Source of the DNA: Linnemannia elongata | Lineage: Eukaryota; Mortierellomycota; Mortierellomycetes; Mortierellales; Mortierellaceae | Length of the DNA: 64,000 nucleotides | NCBI GenBank assembly: GCA_036320915.1 | Contig: JAXBDG010000019.1 | Coordinates: 372,001 to 436,000 of the forward strand | Direction of reading: 5' to 3' | Shown: positions 35,802 through 49,098 of the stretch, in pieces | How positions within the stretch are numbered: the stretch's first letter is position 1 | Layout: each line of letters begins with the position of its first letter | Notes under the pieces: model-generated | Databases searched by the model: none | What the model saw: only the letters and a program-made list of their open reading frames with translations | Told to the model about the DNA's origin: nothing | Position numbers and translations under genes: made by a program

Positions 35802-37641
35802 TGTTGTGTGTTTAGGTGTGTGCTGTAAGAAGGGTGTTGGTTTTGTTGAGGGTCGGTGTGGAAGAGACAGCGAGTATGGAGAAAGAGACTGAAAAGTTAA
35901 CAATGAAGAGTTGGAAAAGTTGATCGTTTTCAGGAACCCTTTTATACCAAGACTGCAGATCCACAACTGTATGATCGATAATCGAATCGATGATGACCAA
36001 GCTACTTTGTAACCCGCCAACCACGAAAAACCTCAAAGGGCGGCGCATGCAAATTGTGTTCTTTGTTACTCATCGTTGTTCGATACGAAGCGATGGGACC
36101 AAATGGCGTATTGCATCCCAGTCAAATTCTGTAGCTCCAATTGACCCTTCCTCTGCGGGTAGAAACCCTTTCACCCCGCTTGGAGACAGAGTCACCTCTT
36201 TTTCTCACAGTCTCTCCCTTCTTTTCTCCGTTTTTCCTTCTGTTTCTCCTCCCTGTACCAATGCCGTACCACACACCTCAAGGAGAACGCATAATAAAGC
36301 ATAGGATGGCGAATATCGTCGTTGCAGTGTGCGAGCAGCAGCTAAAAATGGTACAGGGCATAGTACCAAATCACGACATTTTCGCTCTCGTTCACCCCAC
36401 TCTCGCTTACCGATTTTTTAGCTCAAAAATAACATTTGTCCGAACGCAGAAAAGCACAGGGCTATACGCCCTACTGCACAATACGCACCCTTCTACCTTC
36501 GGATCCTGTTCACCTTACAGGCACAATTATGCATGTTAACCTTCTCTCTTCTTTTTGTGCACCGCGCCATTTCTTATGTCCCTCTCATCATAGTACGGGC
36601 GACGCCCATTACTTTATCCTTTTTGCCTTTCTTTTTACCCGCCCCTTGTGCATTCTGCACCTTGGAGAGCTAAAGGGCGAACGCAGTCAAAAGGCGCCAT
36701 CTTGCTGTGCTATGGAGAATGCTTTTATCGGTTGGAGATTGAGAAATACAGAGGAAATCTGAGAGGTTCACAACCGCATGTGTTCGTAAGGGATATGTAT
36801 GAAGGCAAGGAGGAGCCTTGATTGTGCGCGCCGGCAATATCGCACCATCGCTTTATTCCGGTTGCTCTACTTGTTTGCTAGTCAGGAGCATGCAACAAGC
36901 ATCAGCAATTATCCCGCCATTTCAGACTCACACACACACAACTCCAGATCCGAAGATAGTTGAAGGAGGGAGTGTTGACTTCCATCCTTTTTTTTTTTTT
37001 TTTATTCTTCTCTTCCTCTTTTCTGCTTCTTTCTCACTTTTCTGCACATCTCTGTCTGTTCATTCCTTCCACTCAGCCTCACGCTCTTCCTTTGCACTCC
37101 ACTTTTCTTTGCCGTATTACCAAATCACTCATCAAACTAAACAGGAAGCAAATTAAGGGGAAACAACGACTTTTGTTTTTTTTTATTCATACAGGTTGTT
37201 TCAGAAGAGGGCAAAGGAGGAGGGAACAAGAGTATGCAACAGAGTAAGCATCAAAGTGAAAGACGAACCTGCGTCAATTTTGTGCTTTTCTAATCTACTT
37301 GAAAGGGGAGGGGGGGGGGGGGTATTGTTCATAAGTCCAGCTTTTTTGCGGGGTTTTTTTCTTTTTTTTGTTGTTGTTGTGAGGGAGAGAGATAATCGTA
37401 CAATGGGATGAATGGAGGGGGGATGGGAGAGACAAAAGGTTACAAGATGGATATGCTTTTTGAGAAAAGGAATGAAAAATGAGAACAAAATGAGGTAGAG
37501 AGAATAAGGCGGGCAGAAAAGGAGGGGGGAAGGGGGGGTTCAAAGAGTAATAAAAGGGCACTCCTTTAGTTCTTCTCTGAAACTTCCTCCCCTCTCCATG
37601 ACTTTTGAACCATGACCCATGAGATGTGGAGGTCATGGATT
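35802..37641. other. Intergenic region upstream of the dioxygenase
   Basis: The region holds the dioxygenase promoter (about 35802-36000) and then 1.6 kb without a supportable gene. Features are a T run at 36991-37005, a G run at 37308-37321 with a neighbouring T run, and a G-rich stretch at 37524-37540. The right end is the 3' flank of the LPMO-like gene. Confidence 0.45.
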
Positions 37642-39097
37642 TTACTTGGCCGCGACGGTGATGGTGACAGACTTGCGCTTGGCAAAGAGCTCTGAACCAT
37701 CGGGCTGGGAGGCGAGGGGGAACTCGCCAATGACAGGCGAACCCTTGCCGTGGTTGGCGATCAGGGGAGCAAGACCCTTAAGCTGACCTCCGTTCTTGCC
37801 CTGGATCTCGATATCAGCGCAGTTGGAGTACAACTCACGGTTGCCGATAGCGTTGTTCCTATTTCATTCGGAGGATTATGGTAAATTGAGACGGAGAGAA
37901 AGGATGAGGTTAGCGTATGATCGGTATTAAGGACAGTGTCAATAAGAAAAATCAAATGTGGCGTTGCGTTAATCAAACAAAAAAGGATAGGGTGCTTACC
38001 AAAGCCACATAAAGGTGGCCTTGCCAGAGGGAGCATTGGCAGGGATTTGGACAGGGACAGAGTACGAACCCTGGGCACCGCGGAGGCACTCACGGATCAT
38101 GGTCTTGAGGACGACCCAGGTCTTGCCGTTGTCGTAGGACAAGGCCCACTGGCAGTGTCCACCGCCGTGTGCGGCACCGACAGAGTACTTGGTCTGAATG
38201 GTCTGGCCAGCCTTGAAGACTGTGCGCTTGGTGTATGGCACAGTGTGCTGTTATAGAGAGAAGATGGAGATGGAGATGGAGAAGAGGGGGGTTAGTAACA
38301 TTGAGAGACGGAGATATAAAGGATGTGGATGTGGATACCATGAACGTGCCATGTGGTGCGGTGACATCAGTGATCAAGGAAGGCGTTATAGAAAAAATAA
38401 TTCAGGAACCGCTCTCCAGGGGCATCACAGATGAAAAAAATGAGCAGGGGCTTGTGCTCCCATGTGGTTATTGGCGATCACCAACTAGCACAGCACAGCA
38501 CAAATAGTTGCGAGAGCGAAGAGAGCCAAGAGAGCCAGGGGCACCAACAACAAAGGATGGCGAGCGGTGTAAAATAATCTGAACAGGGGCATTCGGAAAT
38601 TAGGCAGAATCCCCTCGCGGTTTTAGATCTGGGTTATTACCTTGCAGAGAGGGGCGTTGATAGTGTCCGAGGTGGAAATGGGAGCGTTGATATCGTAGTC
38701 AATCGACTGGCCGGCTATATTACATTATTGTTAACCGCACGAAAGAAAATTGGAGGAAAACAATGAAGGCGGAGACGAAGAACATGGATCGGGTTAGTAA
38801 ATTGTTGCGAAACAAAGAGAGAGACCAAAGAACCCCTGAAAACGAGAAGGGAACCGAAATCCTAAGAATGTGGCCTAGAAGTGCCTAGATCATTCGACAG
38901 CCAGGGCACCCTTGCATGGAATAATCCTGAAAGAAGAAGAAAGACAACCACAAAAAAGAACACGTACGTGGAGGAGCGGGGCATCCGGCGGCAGGGTGGT
39001 AACGGGCACAGGGGTACGAAAGTCCAACGTGGGCCTGAACGGTCAAGGCAGAGAAAGCAACCATGGCGGCAGCGAGGATAGTGGTCTTGAACATCAT
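37642..39097 (-). CDS. Secreted LPMO-like protein with N-terminal histidine
   Basis: Four minus-strand exons, 39097-38968, 38714-38641, 38247-38000 and 37858-37642, encode 222 residues. A signal peptide ends FSALTVQA, so the mature protein would begin with His23 (HVGLSYPCARYHP), the hallmark of the copper histidine brace in lytic polysaccharide monooxygenases. Further family-like blocks are the cysteine pairs in CARYHPAAGCPAP, AAHGGGHCQWALSYDNGKTW (His95 or His99 as the second brace histidine), VPVQIPANAPSGKATFMWLW and NAIGNRELYSNCADIEI. The last two closely resemble fungal chitin-active or AA11-like secreted proteins. Whether it oxidises chitin, another glycan or only binds is open. The gene has three introns, one of about 390 bp. 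Confidence 0.78.
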
Positions 39098-42000
39098 TTT
39101 GGTAAAAGTGTTGACGGTGTTGGTAAAGGTGTGGTGGATGTAGTGAGGATGGAGAAGCGAAAGCCTTTTGTCGAGAGGAGAGGTTTCAAGTCAATTGAAG
39201 GAAGGGGAAGAGAGAGGAGTTTGATGTCGAAAAAAAGTGGGCGAACCCTGCTGTATTTATACAAAGCTGGACCCATGTACATGTACCCTTTTTCTTGCAA
39301 GGGACTGAACACCTTTAGGTTTGATGCGAACGGTTGCCACTTGGATCAGGGGACCCCTTTTTTCAATATTGTTTTGAACTTCCGATTATCTAGAGAGGGC
39401 TGGTTACATGCCCCCTTGTGCCATATCTTCACCTTCATTCTGGCAATTACTCAGATCCTTCACTCTCATACTCTTCACTCTTGTCAGTGAACAATGTTCC
39501 TCCACAAGCCTCTATCTACCGCCACCGAAGGGAAAAAAGAATGCCATGATCGAGTGAGCTTTGGATTCAAGACTACCGCGGCATGAATTAGATCACATAC
39601 AAAAGGCTTGCAAAAAGAATGATGAAGTAACACCCCCACCCCTAGCTCTTTGTTTTGGTCCTGTCTTCTTGGCTGCAAATCACACAGAACAACAAAAGAA
39701 AAAAGGGACCTATGGTGAGCATATGGTGGCACCTTGGCAGCACAATAATTTTTCAGCGGGAAATTACAGGAAAATGCAATTTGAGTCACACATTCACATT
39801 CGACCTCAATAAAACAAATGTACCGATTGTACCGATGGCCCAATACTTCCCTTTCCTTTCTCTTCCCTCTGCCATTAGAGGGCACGGTTGCTTCGATTCC
39901 TCTTTCCCTTCTACCGCATGCACTCCTGTACACATACGCAGGTACTGGGTTTAGGCTATTTGGTAAGAAAATGAAGGCTTGGTTTCTTTGGGCTTGCTTT
40001 TTTTCTTCTCATTCTCTTGATTATTATTATTTGGCGAGACTAGGGAGTTTATTACATCGGACCATGCAGCTCGTTTATTGCTAGGCAGCCATCGATCATG
40101 TATCATGTAGCGCTTTTTATGATCTTGCTTTTGTTTAGTAGCAAAAAATTGCCGAGCTGAGCGAGATAGGGAATGGTTGAGTGAGATCGGGAGTAGGTAG
40201 GTGAGGGAGAGACAAGGAGAGAAAAGAAAGAACCAACGAGCGATGGGTGTGGAAACAAACTGAGTGGCACTAGATTCCTAAATGCACGGGAGTCGTGGGG
40301 GAAGGGGGGACGATGCAAAGATTGAGTCGAAGGAAAGGGAAAAGTTAGAGCGGTAGAGAGAGAAGGGAGGTAAGGAAGACAGCCCCCAGACTGTCAAAAC
40401 TGTTAGATCCCTCGTTGCCTTATTGGGTGTCTGCAGGCGGTAATAAAACCGCAAGAAAACCACAAAAAAGGGAGTCGTTCGGAAAAACATAGTGCAAAAA
40501 GCGTACCACTAGATTGACACAAAAGAAACATCGTGATATGCTCACCTTTCCTTCCTCACTTCTTTCGATGTATTTGTCAATCCCCTTTGTGTATTTCTCT
40601 CTGTTGAACTCTTTGGTTGCAATGTCACTACGCAGTTACAACGGTCTGATCTCTATTTTCTTGTTAGAGAAAAAAGGGCGAGGCAACGAGAGGAGAAGGA
40701 GGAGTTACGATAGGAAAGAGGAGGAAAGAGAAGAGGAGCCATTCAGGTGGATTCACTGTATGTGACGAATTGTTTGTTCTGTCTACCCACCTCTGACAGA
40801 TATGAGAGCTTGCCCCTCTCCCTTCCTCCCTTCTCCTGATCCATCTATTTGACATATCCCTGGGGCCTTTACTTTCGTAGTAGAAGACCATAAGCAGAGG
40901 TATCCACTTCATTTTAAAATGTTCATAAGAAGAAAAGAAGACGAACGCGTTTCTATTGTCAAATATACGATTGATTGCGCTAGACCCGGAGATCTGAAAA
41001 GATGATTGCCCTGGTGGAGTTTCGCTCAGAGTCTATGCTCTCATTCACAGGAAGAAAGAAAGACTAAGGTTTTCTCACAAAACCACCCCACCGTGGGCGT
41101 ATGAGCCATTAATATGGGCTGCAAGTCAATTTGGCTTTCGTATCCAGCCCATTGTACCCTGTCATACACTAGAGTCCATTATCTACATACATCTATCGCT
41201 CCTTTTTTGCTGGCACCGATCGTCCCCTCGCATTCTCATTGTCCGACCGAAAAGTACCTTCCTCCACACTCTAATAATCAAACAATCGAAATGTATCTTC
41301 ATATGCATAAGGAATCAAGGGGACGTGCCAATTGCTCCTATCCCGCTCATAAGTACACTCGTTTTCCTTTTTCTCTTGTTTTAATCGCATGTTCTTCCTA
41401 TATCCTTCTCACCCTTCTCCATCATGGACGAGATCAAAGACCAGGGCATAAAATAAAGCCCAAACATCGTTTTCGATGGCCGATACGAAGCAGCCCATCA
41501 GGATTGACGGAGTAATACCACAATCAACCCGGCACTATCGGATTATCCGCAGTGTACGTTTCTGTGTATGTCAAGTTGGTGACCCCGGCCCAATTTTTAT
41601 TGTTTTTCTTCATTCTTCGATGGGTTCACATGGAAATGGATGGGTTCATCAGGTCCCGGTAAATGGTTCATTTTTGTATTTGCGAGAGGTACAAGACATG
41701 AAGGTAAATGAATGGTTCGACTGGAAGGAAGAGTGCGATCTATATCGTGGGTGAGATGGGTTAATCGTAGGGGACATAAAGAAAAGGTTGCAACTTGGGA
41801 AACGACGTATATTCTGTTCATCAGGTTTTAATTCGACTTTGAAAGGAGAAAAACCACATCTCACATCAGGGGCGGGGAGTGGGGTGCACAAAAGATGCTT
41901 GTTACCCTGACTGTTGGTATTATCCACTCTTATTTTTCTCTATGAGACATAGGGTAAGACCCTGACTTATCACCAAAAAACATGACTTCAGCTCGCGAGT

Positions 42001-43419
42001 ATGTTTCATACAAGAAAAAAAAAATAGGGTCCCCGACCGGCCAAGTCCGGTCGAACGCGTCCACTATCGGGCTTCCTACCCAACGCCGATAACCAGTTTG
42101 ACACATCCATCTGTCTTGCGAGAACAGGGGCACAAGAGCATTAAACAAAGTAAGGCTACCCCTTTGACGCGACACAAAACCCTTTCCGTTGATCCCTTCT
42201 CCTCTCTTTTTCACTTCATTTCTCATCCAACAATACCCTTCTCTCCGAGCTATTGAGGATATTAACCGCCATGAGCTTTAGGGGGGAGGAAAAAAGAATG
42301 GTGACCCCTTGTACGCTCAATTGCTTTTACGAGAATGAAGAAGGGGAAAGGGAGGATTGATGGCATGGTATGGAAACAAAAATGCAGGAACAATTGACTC
42401 AGTTTCGGTTACAATGCAAGGGGGTGCGATAAACAAATGCAAGGGCAGGATGTGGGTAGGCGCCAATCAGGCTGTCGATTGCTCTGTCTAATCGGAAATG
42501 AATGGACCATTAGATGGAATAGAAGAACGCACGGAGGTGGAAGTGGGTGCAACGGAGAAACGATATCAACAAACAAACAGTGTTTGTATGTGGATCTGCC
42601 TTCTCTACATGCTCACATTTCTTTTTATCGAAATTGCAATTTTACGCGTCTAGTCTAGTCACATCCAGAACTACGCAAACAAAAAGAGGGTACATTGTGT
42701 ATGTATCTCGTTCACATACGACTTGCTCTCTTACACATCCTTCTCCTGTATTCTGTATTGCGGGATAGTCTCCAATATGTTTACGCGACATTAAAGAAAA
42801 AAACAACATGTACACGAATTAGTAGCTGGTCATGAGGGAAGAGATATGGCATTCCGATTCAACGTTTTTTGGTATGGTAATTCCGGGTAAAAAAACATGA
42901 TACATGTATCGACGCTGGAGTGGGTAAGACAGAATCATAATGTAGTCGCGTTCTTTTCATTTTTAACTAGCAAACAAACTCGCATCAATCTACGGAAACA
43001 TTTCCATCCTCTGAAAAAAGCAATGGTCGGGATCAAGAAATACATCCATGGCTTTTCTGCCGTCAATTGACAAACGCGGATTGGCGACAAGAAGCAGCAT
43101 ACAAGTCGATTGACATGCTAGATCGTGAATAAAAGTAAAGAGAGAACATGTATCCTGCTTACGGGTCAATTGGTGGCTAAACGATGTTGAGGACATGCTC
43201 TCTCTGCCAGGAACAACACTCAGCGTCAATATCGATACTAAACCAAAATCGATCTCACTTCCTGGTTCAAGACTAATGAGATCGCCGTCACGCGAGGGCG
43301 CATTTTTTTTTTAACTGAAACAACGCGTCAACGTTCACGTTTTATTTTTTTTCACTCTCGTTCGCACTTTCTTTTCTTCTTCACTGCCTTCTTCATTTCT
43401 CTTCTACAAACACTCAACG
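39098..43419. other. 4.3-kb gene-free region
   Basis: No supportable gene was found on either strand. The longest open frame (minus, 39484-39933, 149 codons) lacks recognisable domains and the codon bias of the surrounding genes. A GC-rich island at about 42030-42120 contains the small inverted repeat GACCGG-CCAAGT-CCGGTC. The last 150 bases before 43420 are T/CT-rich promoter-like sequence. Confidence 0.45.
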
Positions 43420-46400
43420 ATGGAGCCTCAACACTACCATAAAGCGACAACCCCCCACAGGAGAACTTCCCACACAACCAATATCAGCATAGATGAGACC
43501 ACACAGGATACAGACACGACACTGTCGACGATAGAGGACTTAGACGACCCTCCTCTCTCTTCACTCTCCTCGCTCGGACCAACATCCTCCTTATCAACCT
43601 GGTTCGAAACCACAACCTCCGACTCGACAACACCCCAGCAACGACAGCAACAGCGACGAAAGCCAACAGATATCTTTCAACTCCCTTTCGAGATCCTCGT
43701 TGGCCAAATCCTGGTCATCCTCCAACTCTCAGACCTAGCACGCCTAGCCCTTGTCTCTAAAGCCATGCAGCAACTATGCCAAGCGGACTACCTTTGGCAA
43801 CGCAAGTTCTTTCATGATTTCCATCATCGACCCAACAGGACTTTGAAGCAACTTGGGAGCTGGAAACGGATCTATCAGGCCATGGACCGTGTGGAGGTTT
43901 ACACCTGGGGTAATACACACGTTTCCGTTCATTTTTAGGGCTAATTGTATTCATGAGGAGATGAAAAAGATTTTTTTCATATCCCACGGACCGGAATGAT
44001 CTAACCGAGACATTACATTACCCAATCTCTTATTTCATGTAGGGAGCAACAGCGACTGCCGACTGGGCTATGGACGGACACCGAAAAAGTTTTATGAGAG
44101 TGTACCCAAACGAATCCGGAAACTTGACGGCGCCGGGATCTTGGGGCTGGCGCCGACCGGGTGGGGCTGCCATGCCCTTGACAAGAACGGCAACGTCTGG
44201 GCTTGGGGTCGTAAGGCATATTTCTTTCATTGTATTTACTCAACCGTTGCATCATATTATCTCATGGTTGCGCTTGCTCCATTACACGCTAATCAAATTG
44301 GCGTTGTCTCTTCTTTTTTTTTTATTCTTTTCGGTAATGTAAACTTGTAGGAATCATGGAGACGAATGCGATCCGATCAGACGCAATGCCAAGGATGTTG
44401 AAGCGTCCACGAAACGTGGTCCAGATCGCGGCAGGACGACAGGTTGTCTTGGCAGTGGATGCCTCTGGACGGCTCTGGCAGTGGTGTCGTGAGAACAAGG
44501 CTGTCGAGGTCACCCTTGCACCCCAAACTCAACAGCATTACCCAGCATCATTATTATCTACAGCAGGAATCCCAGAAGGACTAACAGCAAGTCTTACCGA
44601 GGAGAGGGACCAAGATCCGGTCGAGCAGATTACAGCTGGGTGGGATATTTGTGCGGCATTGACTCGGTCCGGAAAGATCTATGCCTGGAGACCACCTCTG
44701 ACCGCCGACGGACGGTATCAACATCGAGTCTATGTTGAGCATTCGGTTCAACTGAAGGAGCAAGGCCCCGATGGGTATGAGGCATCAGCGATGGATGGTG
44801 ACAAGTTTGTGGGGATCGCTGCTGGGACAGATTATGTTGTTGCGGTGACTTCGATGGAGAAGGTGTATGTCTTTCGGCGGTTGGATTCGCCGCATTACAA
44901 CCATGCTAACGCTATGCTGTCGAATTTGGCGACCCCCAGAGGCGCTTCTCATAACCACCAGCATCACCAGCATCATCATCGTGCTTCGCGACACCATTAT
45001 CATCACCATCACCACAGTCACAACCACCACCACCACAACAACAACAACCACATCGACGCCTCTGGACAGCTACAGAACTACATGGAGTTTGAGGATCGGA
45101 TCGTGTTTGAGCCCGAGGTCGAAGGGTGTAAGCAAGAGCGCGTGCTTGAGATAAAGGGCCGGCTTTTGGGGGTTGGGCTGTACTTGCCTATCTTCTCTGA
45201 GGCACTCGGTCACACAGTGACAGAGACCTATGAGGAACATGATCAATGGGAACGTCAACAACGACACCATCGTCGACAGAGCTGGCACCCCTCCACCGTG
45301 TCCACAGATACAACTTTGACTTCGAAATCCAATGGCAATCTACAACAACAGCTATCCTCCATGCCTCCCCTCCCAGCACACTCTACCTCCTCACCCCTCC
45401 TCACATCTTCATTTTCCCGTCCAACAACCCTCTCCGCTAATTTCCAGAATTTCGCCCTCCACCACTCCTCGGGAAAAGTCCTCCTCGGGAAACACGACGT
45501 CCAATCTGACACCTGCCCCATCGTCCTCGACCGCCTCCTCACCAACGCCTGTCAAGTCGAGTTTGGCGATCATCACCAAGGCCTCCTCACCGAAGATGGA
45601 CAACTCCGGACTTGGGGCGCTTTCTGTGAGGGGGCATTGGGGCATGGAGACTTACGGGCTGGATGTGCGATCCCGACTGTTGTTGAGGGTCCGTTGAAGA
45701 ATCGGTTTGTGATCAAGGTGGGCATGGGCGGGTGGCAGAGCGCTTGTTTGGCGATCGATATGAGCGAGGATCGGACTTTCGGGGGCGGTGCTGCTGCCAC
45801 TCCGCCGGAGTATATGCAAGATATGACGGTCCGGGATGGGAAGGAGAGGGTGGATGATGGGTACTACAGTCTGGAGTACACAAGTGGCAGCGGCAGTGGT
45901 GGAAGCGGCAGTAGTGGCGGCAGTGGGAGCAGTGGTAGTGCGAGTGAGGGGATTGATAGTAGTGACGGGGAGGACTGGGACACCGGTCTTGACTCTACCA
46001 ACAACCAGGTGCACGGAGCAACTGGATCTCAGTATCAACAACAGCATCCGCAAAGTGCCCGAGGAGAGTCGCATCCACACCCTCCATCTCCCCAGTCTGC
46101 AGCTGCTTCCTCATCCTCGTCCCCATGGACGTTCTCTTCAGCACCTTACATGTCGCTATCCCCACACTGCACAGCATCCTGTTCACTCCTCGTCAGCCCC
46201 CACAGTCACCGTCAAGGAAGTGTTACCGCCAATAACAACGTTAATGGTGGAGGAGCCCCTGCACACGCACGCATCTCACCCCTCCGGAAGCGAAGCCACT
46301 CACTCGCCGAGAAGCATCGCGATACTCCTTCGTCAAGTGCAGGACATCGTATGAGTGGGTACTCGTATCATGATAGCACTAGAGAGCATGCGCGGGTACG

Positions 46401-46545
46401 GATGATGGCAGTGACGCGGTTGAATCCTACACTGACTGTGTATCGCCCAGCTCAGACACAGGAGGAGGTGTCTTCTTCAACAAACGCGTCTTTGCCTGCT
46501 AGTAATGAGGTTGAGGACCTGGCATTGGAGTACTCCCAGCTGTGA
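43420..46545 (+). CDS. F-box plus RCC1-repeat protein (SAF1-like SCF substrate receptor)
   Basis: Three exons, 43420-43909, 44043-44210 and 44351-46545, encode 950 residues. After a disordered Thr/Ser start comes an F-box at about 85-130 (IFQLPFEILVGQILVILQLS, LARLALVSKAMQQLC). RCC1 blades follow: VEVYTWGSNSDCRLGYG, GNVWAWG, GRLWQWC and QLRTWGAFCEGALGHG. This order matches yeast Saf1, an SCF ubiquitin-ligase adaptor. A His/Asn-rich run encoded near 44950-45055 and a Gly/Ser run near 45885-45960 interrupt or follow the propeller. The C-terminal 200 residues are disordered. The exon-2 donor was placed at gtaagg (44211) rather than the weaker GTCGTA three bases earlier, since it restores WGRIMETNA. 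It probably recruits a substrate to SCF; the substrate is unknown. Confidence 0.85.
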
Positions 46546-46823
46546 GACAACATATCATATGTATATGCATTAGACACGACACATCCATAATGAAGTGAAA
46601 TAACATAATCCCCCCCCCTTTGACGACACGCCTTCTTTTTCTTTCTTATGCAGATGGGTGCTACTCTGTAAAGTCACGCCATTGCTTCGCACAAAAACCG
46701 TGAGAAGTTGTTCGTTCCTGAAAAACACAACACCCGTTACACCCCCTTCGCTTTTTCTTTTCATTTTCTCACACCAACTGTCCCTTCTTCTTCTCTTGCA
46801 TCGACAACTCCCTCAAAGCAAAG

Positions 46824-49098
46824 ATGCAAGCAGCAATGGCCCGTCCCCACCCCATGTCCTCTCTCCGGACTCTAGTCACGGCCTCCTTCGAGACCCGGAT
46901 GCATTCCTCCGTCGCCATTCCTCGACCTGTTGCTGCCATCACAGTGACCGGAAGCAAGGCTTTATTCTCCTCGTTCACCCGACCATTACACGACCAAAGA
47001 CGTGACGCCAAGGACGGCGTAAACGCCAATTCGACACCTCAGGGCAGCAATACGACGCTGGAGGCACTATTGTCCAAGACCCACCAGGAGCGGCATGACC
47101 ATTCTCCTACGCCTGTATCAGCTACAAAGACGACAGGAGATGCATCTACAGGAACAGTGGGAGGAGGAGGAGCAACATCCCAAGGGCCGTTGGATGGGAT
47201 TCGTGTCCTGGATCTCACTCGTGTACTAGGTAAAAGAGCCAGCTAATTCCTCTTCGTTTTGTGCTGGTTTTTTTTTCTCGGCTCAAAAAGTAAATCACCC
47301 GCCCGAAAGACAAGCGCATATGGGCGTTGTCGTAATGCCCACCAGCCATCTTACCCTCCATCGGATCTTGAAAAAACCCCCTCCCCCCCAAAGGGAACCC
47401 TGTTTGTGGTCTCTTACTTTTTTTGCCCGTTTGTCCTGCTGACGGTTGTGACATGGAGGGGAGTGTCACCTTTTTTTTTTTACCTTCTCCACAAAGTGCA
47501 CACAGTCAAAAGATTTTTAAATCCATCCCTGACTAAAACCGATCGATCTTCTACACTTTTTTTTCTTCTTTTAGCCGGACCTTACTGCACACAGTTGCTT
47601 GGAGACCTTGGGTACGTTCATTTGCAGGAATACAAAGAAGACGACGAGCGTAGAAACATACAGGAGAATACCATGAACGGCGTTCCTAACTCTTACTATC
47701 AATTGTTCTTCTTACATACACTAAAATAGCGCGGAGGTGATCAAGATCGAGAACCCAAAGGGTGGAGACGACACCCGCGCTTGGGGCCCACCTTTCGCTA
47801 AAAACATCGACCCCTCCTCTTCCACCACCCAGGAAAGCGCATACTTTTTGGGTGTCAACAGGAACAAGAAATCCATCACCGTCAACATCCGAAGCCCCCA
47901 GGGCCGCGACTTGATCCATGATCTCGTCAAGAAGTGTGATGTCCTGGTAGAGAATTATGTCCCGGGAAAGTTGGATGAGATGGGTTTGGGGTATGAACAG
48001 TTGAGGAAGTTGAATCCTCGTCTTATCTATACTTCCATCACTGGTTAGTCCTCTCTCGTTGTTTTCTTTCAGGGCCGCTCTTGTTGGTACTTTGTTCTCT
48101 GCGTTATGTGATTTACCATGACGCTGACATTATCCTGTTATCATGAAAATAGGATATGGACAGACAGGACCGTACAGGACGAAGCCTGGGTACGATGTCA
48201 TGATCGAGGCTGAGGCTGGCTTGATGTACATCACCGGAGAAGAGAACGGTACCCCCGTCAAAGTCGGTGTCGCCGTCACTGGTAACAACACCCCCTCCCC
48301 TTCTTCCACTCCCAATTCTTCGTTCTTTCCGCAACCGCTCTTTGCAGACCCCCCTCCCCCATCAATGCCTAACCCCTTGGACCCCCCCTCGCTTACCTTG
48401 CTCTATACCTAGATCTGACAACAGGTCTTTACGCCCATGGAGCCATCATGGCCGCTCTGCTCGCACGCCACAGAACCGGACGCGGTCAACACATCGACTG
48501 TTCCCTCCTCGACGCCCAAATCGTCACCCTCGCCAACATTGCCTCTTCTTACCTTATCGCTGGTCAAGAAGCCAAAAGAATGGGCACATCCCACCCTTCC
48601 ATCGTCCCCTACCAAGTCCTCCCCTCGCGCGACTCCCATATCATGATTGGCGCCGGAAACGATGGACAATTCAAGATCTTGTGCTCTGTCTTGGAGTTGA
48701 ACGAATTGACAGAATCACCCAACTTCAAGACCAACAAGGATAGAGTCCGGAACCGTAAAGAACTCATCGCCATCCTTACAGAGCGATTAAAAACAAGGGA
48801 CAACGCATATTGGTTAGCTCAACTAGAAGGCCGTGGGATCCCCTTTGCACCTATCAACAATATCGCGCAGACATTCCAGCACCCACAGGTGATCGCCCGC
48901 GACATGGTTCAGGAGATTGACCATCCCAAGGCAGGAAAGATTAAACTGACGGGACCCGCGGTGAAGTATTCGGAGACGAAACCCAGTATCAGGATCCCAC
49001 CACCCCTGTTGGGCCAGCATACGGACGAGGTTTTGAGGGATGTTCTTGAATATGATGATGACCGTATCCGCGACCTGAAGGACAACCACGCCGTGTAG
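46824..49098 (+). CDS. SUGCT: Mitochondrial class III CoA-transferase (CaiB/BaiF, SUGCT-like)
   Basis: Five exons, 46824-47229, 47575-47611, 47730-48043, 48153-48281 and 48413-49098, encode 523 residues. The first about 45 residues are rich in Arg, Ser and Ala with few acids, as in a mitochondrial presequence. The CoA-transferase core begins [34 protein letters not shown] and continues with [28 protein letters not shown] and [11 protein letters not shown]. The putative catalytic Asp296 lies in [17 protein letters not shown], restored only by splicing exons 4 and 5. The C-terminal half has [11 protein letters not shown] and PFAPINNI. Human SUGCT moves CoA from succinyl-CoA to glutarate; specificity here is inferred. 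Exon 2 is only 37 bp but is needed for [13 protein letters not shown]. The gene is convergent with the homeobox gene. Confidence 0.92.

Noticed and set aside
39484..39933. 149-codon minus-strand ORF in the 39-43 kb gap
   Set aside because: Composition is unlike the host genes, with no domain, no signal peptide and no plausible promoter. It is probably chance, though transcripts could change this.
41930..42226. 98-codon minus-strand ORF covering the GC-rich island
   Set aside because: The reading frame is open but shows no recognisable family. The composition peak is local and better described as an island.
43211..43290. tRNA-like GGTTCAAGACT (B-box resemblance)
   Set aside because: No A box or foldable acceptor and anticodon arms precede it. 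It lies in ordinary promoter sequence of the F-box gene.
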